Below are positions 26,242-34,842 of a DNA stretch of 64,000 bases, one piece after another. Position 1 is the first letter of the stretch; every line of letters starts with the position of its first letter. The stretch is from Kitasatospora acidiphila. GTDB taxonomy: Bacteria; Actinomycetota; Actinomycetes; Streptomycetales; Streptomycetaceae. The translations under genes and the position numbers were made by a program. The notes below the pieces were generated by a model that was given only the letters and a program-made list of their open reading frames with translations, was not told the origin of the DNA and made no database searches. The stretch is from positions 1,860,001 through 1,924,000 of the forward strand of contig NZ_VIGB01000003.1 in assembly GCF_006636205.1 (NCBI RefSeq), in the 5' to 3' direction.

Positions 26242-26988
26242 TCAGGCCGGTGCGCGGTGGGCGGCCGCCGCGCCCGGGGTGCCGACCGCGCCGAGCAGGC
26301 CGGCGGCGACCGGCACCGAGCTCCGCAGCACCCCGAGGACGAACCCGGTGCGGGAGGCCCGCAGGCTGTGCAGCGCCGGGCCGTGGTCCACCGCCACGAA
26401 CAGTGCGGCCGCCAGCAGCAGCAACCGCCAACCGGTCACCGCCAACGGGCGCAGGGCGATGGGCAGCTCGGCGATGGAGTCGTGCAACCTGCGGGTGTGG
26501 AACGGGATGTGCCGCTGCTCGTCCCGCAGGATCCGGGCGGCGACCTCGCGGGTGAGCGGGTCGGCGACGCCGTCGCGCAGGTCGCGGTAGTACTCCACGG
26601 CGACCAGTTCGGCGGTCATCAGCACCATCAGCTCCAGCCGCAGCCCGAGCAGCCGCCGGACCCGCATGAAGATCCGGTCGCTCCAGTGCCCGGTCAGCGT
26701 CGCCACCCCGGCGGTCTCCAGCAGCCGGGCCAGCAGCCGCGCATGGTTGCTCTCCTCGCCGATGAACAGCCGCACCGCCGCCGCGTAGTGCGGGCCACCC
26801 GCCAGGTCGGCCTTGCCGATCAGGTTCCGCCCGTCGCCGTCCTCGCCGATCTGGAACTTCTGCAGGCTCCGGCAGACCGTCGCCGGCAGGTTCGCGCCCC
26901 ACTCCCACCGCGGCTCCTCCAGTCGCGCCCGCCGTGCCCGCTCCCCCTCGAACTCCGCCACCCAGTCGGCGAACCCGTCCTCGCTCAT
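26242..26988 (-). CDS. Ferritin-like di-iron protein with C-terminal hydrophobic segments
   Basis: A 248-residue protein. Two ExxH pairs mark a ferritin-like or rubrerythrin-like di-iron site: EESNHARLLARLLE and DEQRHIPFHTRR, with a further acidic residue in TAELVAVEYYRDL. The last 80 residues are hydrophobic (WRLLLLAAALFVAVDHGPAL, then GFVLGVLRSSVPVAAGLLGA), suggesting membrane attachment. ATG 26988 is chosen. It could be an oxidase, a hydroxylase or an iron-handling protein; the sequence does not decide. Confidence 0.7.
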   Translation of the reverse strand: MSEDGFADWVAEFEGERARRARLEEPRWEWGANLPATVCRSLQKFQIGEDGDGRNLIGKADLAGGPHYAAAVRLFIGEESNHARLLARLLETAGVATLTGHWSDRIFMRVRRLLGLRLELMVLMTAELVAVEYYRDLRDGVADPLTREVAARILRDEQRHIPFHTRRLHDSIAELPIALRPLAVTGWRLLLLAAALFVAVDHGPALHSLRASRTGFVLGVLRSSVPVAAGLLGAVGTPGAAAAHRAPA

Positions 26989-27136
26989 GCCCCTCGCTCC
27001 CCCGCGTCCCGAGCCCGCCCGGCACTGACCTCCTGCGGGCACACCGAGGTGGACGCCCGTCCTGGGCGCCTACCGTGGCCGCCAACGCTAGCGCACAATT
27101 GAACGCGTTCAAATGACGGCGCGCAGCTGGGCGGGG

Positions 27137-28141
27137 TCAGTACCCGTAGTCGCCGCGGACGGGGTCGGGGAAGCGCTCCGCCACCTCCCTCAGCCGGTGG
27201 CCGGCGAAGACGGCGCGGAGCATGTTGGTGGGATGCTCGGCGTGGCCGTCGAAGCGGAAGCGCTGGCGGATGAAGACGGTGCCGGTCCAGTAGTTGTCAG
27301 CCGCATAGGGAGTGCCGGGGAGGGCGTCCGGGTTGGGCTCCAGATACTGCCAACGGGCCTTCTTCCACATGACCACGCACTCGCCCGCATACCAGGCGGC
27401 GTGCATCCAGAAGTCCTCCTTGGCAACCGCGTTGTACTCCTCGACCGACGCGAAGCGCTCAACCAGCAGCTCCTCCAGGGCATCCAGCGACTCCGGCCGG
27501 TAGTTCCAGCGCTCCTCGCCGCCGCCCGCCTCCTCGGCCCAGCTCCAGCGGTGCAGATTCCGGTGGTACCAGCCCCAGTTCAGCAGCCGCTTGGCCATCG
27601 TGAACGACTCCAGCTCCGCCCGCGCTATCCACGGGGTGGGCAGCCGCTCGGGCTCCCAAGTCCCGTTGCCCTTGCGTCGTTTGCGGGCTCGCACCGCGCC
27701 GCGCAGCCGGCGGGCCTCCTCGGCGAAGACCGTGCCCGTCTTCTCGGCCACGGCGCGCTCGACGATCTCCAGGGGGACGACCGGCGCCAACTCCAGCACC
27801 GGGTCCGGGAAGACGACCGGCAGCCCGATGCCGCCGTCCAGGCTCTCGTCCCAACCCCAGCGCCCGCCGGCCTGGTTGAGCAGGGTCTCGCCCAGGTAGC
27901 CCGCGACCGACCGCAGCAGCAGGGTGTCCATGTCACCGCCGAGTCGGCGGTCCAGGAACCAGTGCAGCGTCCTCTCCAGGCGCTTCAGCGAGGGCGCCTG
28001 ATAGGTGTGCGACCAACCGTCGTAGCTGAAGGTGCCGTTGAGCAGGTCCATCGCCTCGTGCAGATCCTGGATCCAGGCGTACAGCTCGAAGTCGGCCGTG
28101 CCCCTGGGGGCGTTCATACCGCGGATGTAGACGTCGTCCAT
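27137..28141 (-). CDS. Hypothetical protein, tryptophan- and arginine-rich
   Basis: A 334-residue soluble protein with many aromatic residues and no recognised motif. It begins MDDVYIRGMNAPRGTADFELY, contains WSHTYQAPSLKRLERTLHWFLD and LLLRSVAGYLGETLLNQAGGRWGWDE, and ends PVRGDYGY. YLGETLLNQAGGRW recalls immunity-type or DUF proteins. ATG 28141 is chosen by composition, since the frame runs on upstream into the broken gene next to it. Function unknown. Confidence 0.6.
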   Translation of the reverse strand: MDDVYIRGMNAPRGTADFELYAWIQDLHEAMDLLNGTFSYDGWSHTYQAPSLKRLERTLHWFLDRRLGGDMDTLLLRSVAGYLGETLLNQAGGRWGWDESLDGGIGLPVVFPDPVLELAPVVPLEIVERAVAEKTGTVFAEEARRLRGAVRARKRRKGNGTWEPERLPTPWIARAELESFTMAKRLLNWGWYHRNLHRWSWAEEAGGGEERWNYRPESLDALEELLVERFASVEEYNAVAKEDFWMHAAWYAGECVVMWKKARWQYLEPNPDALPGTPYAADNYWTGTVFIRQRFRFDGHAEHPTNMLRAVFAGHRLREVAERFPDPVRGDYGY

Positions 28142-28690
28142 GGGGCCAGACCCTATGGGCCGGGTATGACGACGGGTCAGGCCGGTCCATACGGCGACCA
28201 GGAGGCGCTGCTCGCTCGGGCCGCTCTCGCACGTGCCGCCGGCGCAGCTGCCCGCGGCCCCCGCACAGACCAGCCAGACGTAGATGCCCGGGAACTTCGG
28301 GGTGAAGCTGTAGCGGCTGTCGGCCTGCCAGGGACCGTCCGTCCACTTGCCGTCGGGGGACTCGACGGACACCCGGGAAACTGTCGCCCGTGCCGTTCCA
28401 GCTGAGCTCGACCGGTTGGCCGACCGGCTCGGTGGCCTGGTCGAGCGGGGCGACCGGCATCGGCGAGTCAGGGGCCTCGGCCACCGGGTTGTCGGCGGAC
28501 GAGCCCTGCGACTCGACGAACAGGTAGCGGCTCGCGCTCCAACCGCTGGACATCCCGTGGCCCTCGTTCTCGGCGACCGCGGCCCACTGGTAGAGCCCCG
28601 TGACGGTGGGCGTGGAGATGCAGCCGGGGCTGCTCAGAGGTCCGAGAGCCACCGCCGGATCACCGGCCCGCAACGCCTCCATGCACCCAC
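28142..28690 (-). pseudogene. Broken gene for an extracellular or surface-type protein
   Basis: Two minus-strand frames give pieces of one protein: VTGLYQWAAVAENEGHGMSS and ATEPVGQPVELSWNGTGDS in one, then VSVESPDGKWTDGP and FPGIYVWLVCAGAAGSCAGG in the other. Removing one C near 28375 joins them as DSFRVSVESP. The joined frame then runs into the next gene without a stop, so a second defect or a fusion must exist. A beta-sandwich surface protein is a guess. The limits are approximate. Confidence 0.4.
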
Positions 28691-28787
28691 CCCCGGCGCG
28701 GTTCAGCACTCCTGACGGATCATCAGCCACATCGGTGGAGCATGCATCGTGGCAGGTGCGGCGGCTGTGCGGAAGGCGTAAAGAGAA

Positions 28788-28828
28788 CGTGCCCGGCGCG
28801 GCGGCCGAAGCCGTCGCACCGGGCACGT
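28788..28828 (-). terminator. Terminator hairpin downstream of the lectin gene
   Basis: ACGTGCCCGG at 28788-28797 pairs with CCGGGCACGT at 28819-28828, just beyond the stop codon of the lectin gene. Confidence 0.65.
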
Positions 28829-28866
28829 CAGGCCCTGCTAGGAACCCTGTCGGGCCCTACGGTCGA

Positions 28867-29799
28867 TCAGTACTGGCCGTAGGTGCCGGAGCTCCAGATC
28901 GAGCTGTTGGACGTGTTGTAGACCACGAAGTTCAGGTCGAACTGGATCTTCGCGGTGGCGCCCGGGCTGTTCCAGGTGTTGCTGTCCCAGTAGGCGTTGC
29001 CCGTGGTCTTGTCGATCACGGCGAGCACACCGTAGGTGGCGTCCATGACGGTCTCGACGTTGGACTTGTTCCAGGTGCCGGAGCTCCACAGAGCCTGGCC
29101 GTCCCGCTTGCGGTAGACCACCAGGTTGCCGTCCGGCTGCATCAGCACCCAGGCGTTGGCGGACTCGATCCAGTGACCGGGGGTCAGGGCGTAGCCGGAG
29201 TGGAGCGTGTCCGACGGGACGTCCGGGTAGGTGCCGTTGACCTGGTTGACCAGGTAGCCGGTGTGGCTGGCCCAGTACGCCGTCTGCGCGGCGTCGTTGC
29301 CGACCATCAGGTCACCGTAGTAGAACTCGGCGTAGCTGTTGGTCTTGCCCCAGGTGCCGGAGCTCCACAGGGCGCCACCGGTGGTCGGGCCGCCACCCTG
29401 CTTGTAGAGCACCAGGTTGCCGTCGGCCTGCATGGTCAGGTAGGCGCCCCAGTTGCCCCAGGTGCCGGTGGACCAGAGCGACTTGAAGTGCTGGCCGTTG
29501 GAGAAGTTCATGTAGACGACGAGGTTGCCGTCCGACTGCATCTCCAGCGTGGTGTCGTTGTCCACGATCTTCTGACCCGAGGCCAGGGTCTGGCCCGGGT
29601 TCAGGACGCCACCGTTGTTGCCCACGTTCGGAGTGGCCGTCTTGGCCGTCCGCGACGCCTGCTGGTGGAACGGCTCCGCGGTGACCGGCGCCTTCACGTT
29701 CTGGGCCGCCGGCGCTGCCACTGCCGCCGGCGCGACAGCGGCCGCAAGGCCCGCGCCGACCAGCATCGAGGCAGCACGCATGAGCATGCGCTTGCGCAT
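28867..29799 (-). CDS. Secreted bulb-type (B-lectin) mannose-binding lectin
   Basis: A 310-residue exported lectin. The signal peptide (RKRMLMRAASMLVGAGLAAA, cleavage near AVAAPAA) is followed by repeated B-lectin units. The mannose-binding pattern QxDxNxVxY is seen as MQSDGNLVVY, MQADGNLVLY, MQPDGNLVVY and the weaker QFDLNFVVY, each paired with an LWSSGTW-type strand. Such lectins occur alone or as adhesive or bacteriocin-like (LlpA) proteins. Upstream, on the same strand, lies an S53 protease gene with its own terminator, so the two are separately transcribed. Confidence 0.88.
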   Translation of the reverse strand: MRKRMLMRAASMLVGAGLAAAVAPAAVAAPAAQNVKAPVTAEPFHQQASRTAKTATPNVGNNGGVLNPGQTLASGQKIVDNDTTLEMQSDGNLVVYMNFSNGQHFKSLWSTGTWGNWGAYLTMQADGNLVLYKQGGGPTTGGALWSSGTWGKTNSYAEFYYGDLMVGNDAAQTAYWASHTGYLVNQVNGTYPDVPSDTLHSGYALTPGHWIESANAWVLMQPDGNLVVYRKRDGQALWSSGTWNKSNVETVMDATYGVLAVIDKTTGNAYWDSNTWNSPGATAKIQFDLNFVVYNTSNSSIWSSGTYGQY

Positions 29800-29890
29800 G
29801 ATGAGGTAACCCCCCTCGTAGGTTGAGCTTGAGGAGGATATTCATACACCCTTGCGAAGACATCGTGTGCGGCAGGGCGGGGTGCATTGA

Positions 29891-29933
29891 CGGCCGGGGC
29901 CGGCACACCCCAGGAGTGTGCCGGCCCCGGCCG
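29891..29933 (-). terminator. Terminator hairpin downstream of the S53 protease gene
   Basis: CGGCCGGGGCCGGCACAC at 29891-29908 pairs with GTGTGCCGGCCCCGGCCG at 29916-29933, a perfect 18-bp stem with a 7-nt loop. Confidence 0.85.
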
Positions 29934-29952
29934 CTCGGAGAATGGCGGCAGG

Positions 29953-31263
29953 TCAGCCGGTGAAGGCCGCCAGGCCGTTCGGGGTGCCCAGGCCGGTCGG
30001 GCCGTCGTAGCCGGCGCCGGCGGTGCACAGGTAGGACGGCGAGCAGGTGCCGTTGCTACCGCTGGTCACGTCGTTCAGCGCGCCCGGGTGGGCGTAGGCG
30101 TCGGCGGCCGGGATGGCGACGGTCGGCGCGCCCGCGTCGGCGTAGACGCCCGCGATGATCGGGGACGAGGCGCTGGTGCCGCCGTAGACGGACCAGCCGG
30201 AGGCGCCGTAGGTCTGGTAGACGGCGACACCCGTGGCCGGGTCGGCGACGGCCGAGACGTCGGCGACGGTGCGCTTGGCGCAGCCGCTGTCGGTCTGCCA
30301 GGTCGGCTTGCTCTCGTAGGCCGAGCAGCCGGAGCCGGTGCCCTCGGTGGAGCTGGTGGACCACACCGACTCGCTCCAACCGCGGGCGCTGGAGTCCCGC
30401 TTGAGCGCGGTGCCGCCGACCGCGGTGACGTATGGCGAGGAGGCCGGGTACTGCGCGCCGTACGCCGAGTCGCCGGCCGAGGCGGTGATCGCCACGCCCG
30501 GGTGGTTGAAGTAGGTGGTGTCGTACGAGGTGTCGGCCGAGGACTCGCCGCCGCCGTAGCTGTTGGAGACGAACTTGGCGCCCAGCTTGACGGCCTCGTT
30601 CACGCTGGCACCCAGGTTGGTCATGCTGGCGGTGTTGGCCTCGACCAGGATGATGTGGGCATTGGGCGCGATCGCCGAGACCATGTCGAGGTCGAGCGAT
30701 ATCTCGCCGGCCCAACCGGAGTTGCTGGCGGGCAGCCTGCTGGTGCTGCCGGTCTGACTGACCTTCTTGAAGCAGCCGTTGGCGGTGGTGCAGGCCGGCA
30801 GGCCGAACTGCGAGCGGTAGACGGCCAGATCGGACTCCGCGTTGGGGTCGTTGTAGGCGTCCACGATGGCGATGGTCTGCCCGGCACCGCCGTTGGCCGG
30901 CAGGTTGTAGGCGCTGATCAGGTCGCTCGGGCCGAAGCCGGACGGGGTGGCGTTGGGGGTGACGCCGAGCGCGTGGACGTGCTGGGCGGCGTTGGTGACC
31001 TTCAGCGCGTTGCACGCCATGGTGTCACCGGCCGCGAGGGTGGCGCACGAGCGGATCCAGGAGGTCCCGCCCTTGGTGTAGACGGTCGCGGGGGCCGCGT
31101 TGGCGGGCGCGGCGGTCGCGGCCAGCGTCGCGGTGGCGAGCGCCGCGGTACCGGTGAGGGCGACGGCGAGGCGACGGATCCGGGCGCTGGCGGGGGAGCT
31201 GAACAACGAACTGCCTCCTGAGGTGGGGGAACCGGGGGCACTGCGCATGACGCGTCCACTCAT
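29953..31263 (-). CDS. Secreted S53 (sedolisin-like) serine protease
   Basis: A 436-residue exported peptidase. A twin-arginine-like basic N-terminus and hydrophobic core (RIRRLAVALTGTAALATATL) are followed by the S53 catalytic domain. The Glu and Asp of the triad lie in WAGEISLDLDMVSA, the oxyanion Asp in TASAGDSAYG and the nucleophile in GGTSASSP. The C-terminal calcium site region reads DGPTGLGTPNG. Unlike classical sedolisins it lacks a long activation prodomain, a form common in actinomycetes. ATG 31263 is kept; ATG 31248 is possible. Confidence 0.88.
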   Translation of the reverse strand: MSGRVMRSAPGSPTSGGSSLFSSPASARIRRLAVALTGTAALATATLAATAAPANAAPATVYTKGGTSWIRSCATLAAGDTMACNALKVTNAAQHVHALGVTPNATPSGFGPSDLISAYNLPANGGAGQTIAIVDAYNDPNAESDLAVYRSQFGLPACTTANGCFKKVSQTGSTSRLPASNSGWAGEISLDLDMVSAIAPNAHIILVEANTASMTNLGASVNEAVKLGAKFVSNSYGGGESSADTSYDTTYFNHPGVAITASAGDSAYGAQYPASSPYVTAVGGTALKRDSSARGWSESVWSTSSTEGTGSGCSAYESKPTWQTDSGCAKRTVADVSAVADPATGVAVYQTYGASGWSVYGGTSASSPIIAGVYADAGAPTVAIPAADAYAHPGALNDVTSGSNGTCSPSYLCTAGAGYDGPTGLGTPNGLAAFTG

Positions 31264-31621
31264 GGGCCGTGGGGTGGCTCATGGGCGGCGTGCGAGGGGG
31301 TTGTCGAATCCTCGTTCGGACCGACCAACTGGCGATGAGGCTAATGAGTCATGGTCAGGTCAACAAGAGGTGAGCACGAATTAAATGTTCCGGTTACCGG
31401 CGTTGGCCGGAAGTGACCCTCCGTTAGCTGAAACGCCGTCGCAGGGCAACGCGGCAGTAACAATTCGCTGGATGGCAGCACCTCGCTCAGCTCGCTGAGC
31501 AGCGAGTACGATCACACCGCCAGATCGACCAGCCTTCAGGTACCAACACCAGGAACGCGCGTTCGCACGACAGCCCCGGGCCGTCTAGCAGCGGCGGTTC
31601 GGGCAGAGCCCAGGAGACTCG
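31264..31621. other. Divergent promoter region, no gene seen
   Basis: About 360 bp between the S53 protease and the XRE membrane protein genes. It is less GC-rich around 31330-31400 than its flanks and must hold the promoters of both genes. A palindromic CTCAGCTCGCTGAG occurs at 31486-31499. No coding potential was recognised. Confidence 0.5.
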
Positions 31622-33151
31622 TTGGCCCGCAAACCACGTCCCATCGACCCGACTGAGGGGCCCCTGCAGGCCTTCGCCCACGATTTGCGGCTCGTGCGCG
31701 AAGCCGCCGGCAACCCCACCTACCGAGCCCTCGCCACCACAGCGGGATTCGGCGCTACTACCCTGAGTGACGCCGCCGGCGGAGTGCGGCAGCCCAGCCT
31801 GGAGGTGACCCTGGCGTATGTCGGGGCCTGCGGCGGTGACGTCGCCGCCTGGGAGCAGCGCTGGCGGGAGCTCAACCGCACATTGGAGGAGCAGCGGGCG
31901 GGCGCGAAGCACGAGGACGCGGACGAACCCGAGGCCCAAGCCGGGGAACCGGCACCCGCTGGATCCGACACACCCTCAGCCGATGCGCCCTCAACCGATG
32001 CGCCCTCAACCGAGCCCCTCGCACCCGACGCCCCCGCGCCGGACGCCTCTTCGGCCACGGCCGCCGCTCCCGGCGCCGCCGAACCCGACGCCCCGTCAGC
32101 CGAGGCCCCCGCACCCGGCGCCGCCGAACCCGACGGCGATGGGGACTCCCCGGAGTCCAACGGCCACCCCGGCGCCCCCGCCCGCCCGATGTGGCGGCGC
32201 CCGGTCACCATCGCCGCCGTCGCCGTGATCGCCCTGATAGCCACCCTGCTGGTGACCCGGCCGCCGATCATGGAGGACGCGAAGGCCCAGGAGAGCACCC
32301 CGAGCGCCTGCGGCCCGGTGCCGCCGCCCGCCGCCACGGGTGCCGGCTCCTCGGACTTCGTCGGCATCACCTACGGCGACGGCGCGCACGTCCGCACCGG
32401 CGCCAGCCGCAACTCCCCCACCATCCGCACCATCCCGGCCGGCTGCCAGCTGCACTTCACCGGCTACTGCCTGGGCGACGTCATCTACGACAGCCACGGC
32501 GCCTCGGCGGACATGCGCTGGTTCGAGCTCTACGGCGGCGGTGTGATCGCCTCGGCGATCATCCACGGCAACCCGCCGAACGCCATGGCGCCCTCGCAGT
32601 GCCCGGCGGACCGCCCGATGCCCGACGCGATCTCGCTCAACATGATGCGCACCGCCGACGCCTCGGACACCGTGCGGCTGTGGGCCACCGGCACCAATCT
32701 GGGGATCGTCGGCTTCGCCGCGCGCTACGTCACCCCGAGCATCCCTCCCAGCGCCTCCCCGACCGCCCGGTCGACCGCCGGGTCGAGTCCGGTCGCCGGC
32801 ACCACCGGTCAGCCCACCCCGACCGGCAACGCGGCGCCCGCCGCACCGACCTGGCACCACCTGGACGTGATCAACAGCGACACCAACGCGTTCAGCTACC
32901 CGTGGCGCCTGGGCCCGCTGTCCGGCACTGAGCAGCCCGGCAACCCCGGCACCGCCATCGCGGTGATCGCCGTCGCCTGCCTGGGCGGCGACGGGCCGAC
33001 CGATGTGACCGACGTCCGCCTGGTGCCGGCCCCCAGCAGCACCGACCCCGCGCAGCAGCTGCCGAGCCCCCCACAGCAGATCAAGCTGAGCGCCGCGGAG
33101 CAGATCACCGCGTCGCACGCCGCCTGCCGGTACCCCGACGTCAACGGCTGA
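31622..33151 (+). CDS. Membrane-spanning XRE protein with extracytoplasmic SH3-like domain
   Basis: A 509-residue predicted transmembrane regulator or sensor. Residues 10-80 form an XRE-type HTH (FAHDLRLVREAAGNPTYRAL, ATTAGFGATTLSDAAGG). Next is a 100-residue Ala/Pro/Asp-rich linker, one transmembrane helix (VTIAAVAVIALIATLLVT, about 200-218), then an outside domain with SH3-like text (GDGAHVRTGASRNSPTIRTI) and a Cys-bearing C-terminal region. The start is TTG 31622, chosen because AGGAGA lies 6 nt upstream and no ATG gives a full HTH. This one-component HTH-TM-SH3 layout is widespread in streptomycetes without an agreed function. Confidence 0.75.
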   Translation: MARKPRPIDPTEGPLQAFAHDLRLVREAAGNPTYRALATTAGFGATTLSDAAGGVRQPSLEVTLAYVGACGGDVAAWEQRWRELNRTLEEQRAGAKHEDADEPEAQAGEPAPAGSDTPSADAPSTDAPSTEPLAPDAPAPDASSATAAAPGAAEPDAPSAEAPAPGAAEPDGDGDSPESNGHPGAPARPMWRRPVTIAAVAVIALIATLLVTRPPIMEDAKAQESTPSACGPVPPPAATGAGSSDFVGITYGDGAHVRTGASRNSPTIRTIPAGCQLHFTGYCLGDVIYDSHGASADMRWFELYGGGVIASAIIHGNPPNAMAPSQCPADRPMPDAISLNMMRTADASDTVRLWATGTNLGIVGFAARYVTPSIPPSASPTARSTAGSSPVAGTTGQPTPTGNAAPAAPTWHHLDVINSDTNAFSYPWRLGPLSGTEQPGNPGTAIAVIAVACLGGDGPTDVTDVRLVPAPSSTDPAQQLPSPPQQIKLSAAEQITASHAACRYPDVNG

Positions 33152-33343
33152 GTGACTGTCAGAGCATAGCGCCGTCGCGGCCCGCGACCAGCGGGCCGTG
33201 ACCGCCGCGATACGGCGGCGATACGTCCACCAACGACAGTGGGCGCACCCGCACGCAAGCCTCCGGGCCCCGGCTCCTCACCTCGGCCGGGGGCCGGCGC
33301 CATGCGTGCGGGCCGTCCACGTCCCCGCTTCCCAAGGACCACG

Positions 33344-34681
33344 GTGAACGTCACTCGCCTTCTGCACCGGATATCCGGCGCCGCGGCGGTTCTGCTGATG
33401 CTCGGCTTCGTCTCGCTGGCCCCGGTGACCGCCGCCTCGGCGGCCACCGGCGCCGACGTGGCCTCCCTGGCCACCGCCAACATCACCAAGACCGCCGGCA
33501 CCTGCGCCAACAACCCCACCTACAACAGCCTGGGCGGCTCGGAGTTCGAGCACAGCTGCGACGGCAACAACGGCACCCCGGAGTACTGGTGCGCCGACTT
33601 CGCCATGTGGGTCTGGCAGAACGCCGGCTACTACACCGGTGGCCTGGACGCCGGTGCGGCCAGCTTCTACACCTACGGCCAGAACAACGGCACCCTGCAC
33701 ACCGGCACCGGCTACACGCCGCAGGTCGGTGACGCCGTGGAGTACGGCTCCACGCAGGACAGCGAGATCCACCACGTGGGCATCGTGACCGCCGTGAACG
33801 CGGACGGCTCGGTCGACACCGTCAACGGCGACTGGGGCGGCACCACCGGCACCGGCTCGATGGCCGGCTTCGCGGTCAGCTCAAGTGTCGTCAAGATCAC
33901 CCTGCCGGCCGGCCAGACCTCGGTCGGCAGCGTGCCGAGCACCGTCGACACCAAGGACGGCTACAAGATCGTCGGCTACACCACCCCGGTGACCGGCAGC
34001 GGCTCGTTCGGCACCAACCCGTACACCGCGCCCCAGGTCTGCGGCAGCGGCTACGGCATCATCGACTCGCACGACCTCGGCTCCGCCACGGTCTTCCTGC
34101 TCTACAACGGCTCGACCGGCAGCAACTGCGTCACCACCCTGGTGAAGAACCCGTCCGGTCCGGTCGCGCTGAACGCCAACCTCACGGTCCAGGGCGGCAG
34201 CCCCGTCACTGACACCGGCACCTACACCGACTACGCCGGTCCGGTCTCGGCCGCCGCCGCCAACTCCTGCGTGCAGTGGGGCGGCAGCTACGCCGGCACC
34301 TCGTGGACCAGCCCGTGGGGCCACTGCGGCACCGGCGCGCCGACGCCCTCCCCGGCCACCGGCAACCCGTACACCGCCGGCCAGGTCTGCGGGAGCGGCT
34401 ACACCGTGACCGACAGCCACGCCCTCGGCAACGCCACCGTCTACCTGCTCTACAACTCCGCGACCGGCAACAACTGCGTGACCACCCTGGCCGACAACCC
34501 GTCCGGTGCGGTCTCGATGAACGCCACCCTCGCCGTCCAGGGCGGTAGCTCCGGCAGCAACCCCGGCAGCTTCACCTACTACGCCGGCCCGGTCGTCGAG
34601 AACGCGCCCACCGCCTGCGTGATGTGGGGCGGCGGCTACGGCACCACCTCCTGGACCAGCCCCTGGAGCCACTGCGGCTGA
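33344..34681 (+). CDS. Secreted CHAP hydrolase with two SapA-like domains
   Basis: A 445-residue exported protein. After a signal peptide (HRISGAAAVLLMLGFVSLAP, cleavage near ASAATG), a CHAP-type amidase/peptidase domain has the catalytic Cys in EYWCADFAMWVW and His in SEIHHVGIVTAV. Two tandem repeats of about 100 residues follow, each starting NPYT-P-QVCGSGY, with TVYLLYN or TVFLLYN, then CVTTL, an YAGPV segment and W-S-PW-HCG. These match the spore-associated protein A fold. GTG 33344 is chosen since AAGGA lies 6 nt upstream. Likely acts on the cell wall or spore surface; the SapA domains may bind it. Confidence 0.8.
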   Translation: MNVTRLLHRISGAAAVLLMLGFVSLAPVTAASAATGADVASLATANITKTAGTCANNPTYNSLGGSEFEHSCDGNNGTPEYWCADFAMWVWQNAGYYTGGLDAGAASFYTYGQNNGTLHTGTGYTPQVGDAVEYGSTQDSEIHHVGIVTAVNADGSVDTVNGDWGGTTGTGSMAGFAVSSSVVKITLPAGQTSVGSVPSTVDTKDGYKIVGYTTPVTGSGSFGTNPYTAPQVCGSGYGIIDSHDLGSATVFLLYNGSTGSNCVTTLVKNPSGPVALNANLTVQGGSPVTDTGTYTDYAGPVSAAAANSCVQWGGSYAGTSWTSPWGHCGTGAPTPSPATGNPYTAGQVCGSGYTVTDSHALGNATVYLLYNSATGNNCVTTLADNPSGAVSMNATLAVQGGSSGSNPGSFTYYAGPVVENAPTACVMWGGGYGTTSWTSPWSHCG

Positions 34682-34706
34682 CGCGGCACTCCGGTAGGTC
34701 CCACAG

Positions 34707-34741
34707 ACGTCAGCTCGGCCCGTCAAGGGTCGAGCTGACGT
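34707..34741 (+). terminator. Terminator hairpin after the CHAP-SapA gene
   Basis: ACGTCAGCTCG at 34707-34717 pairs with CGAGCTGACGT at 34731-34741, followed by TCTGTTGT. Confidence 0.8.
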
Positions 34742-34842
34742 TCTGTTGTACGGAATTGATTGACCGATTGCACCCGGACTCGCCGAACAATCCGACGTCG
34801 CGCTACACATGGCCTCACCAGCGAAAAGAGGGGGCCACTTCG

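Noticed and set aside
26165-26245. GGGGCCGGGCTCAG repeats as a possible terminator or array
   Set aside because: Simple low-complexity tandem sequence without a stable inverted repeat.
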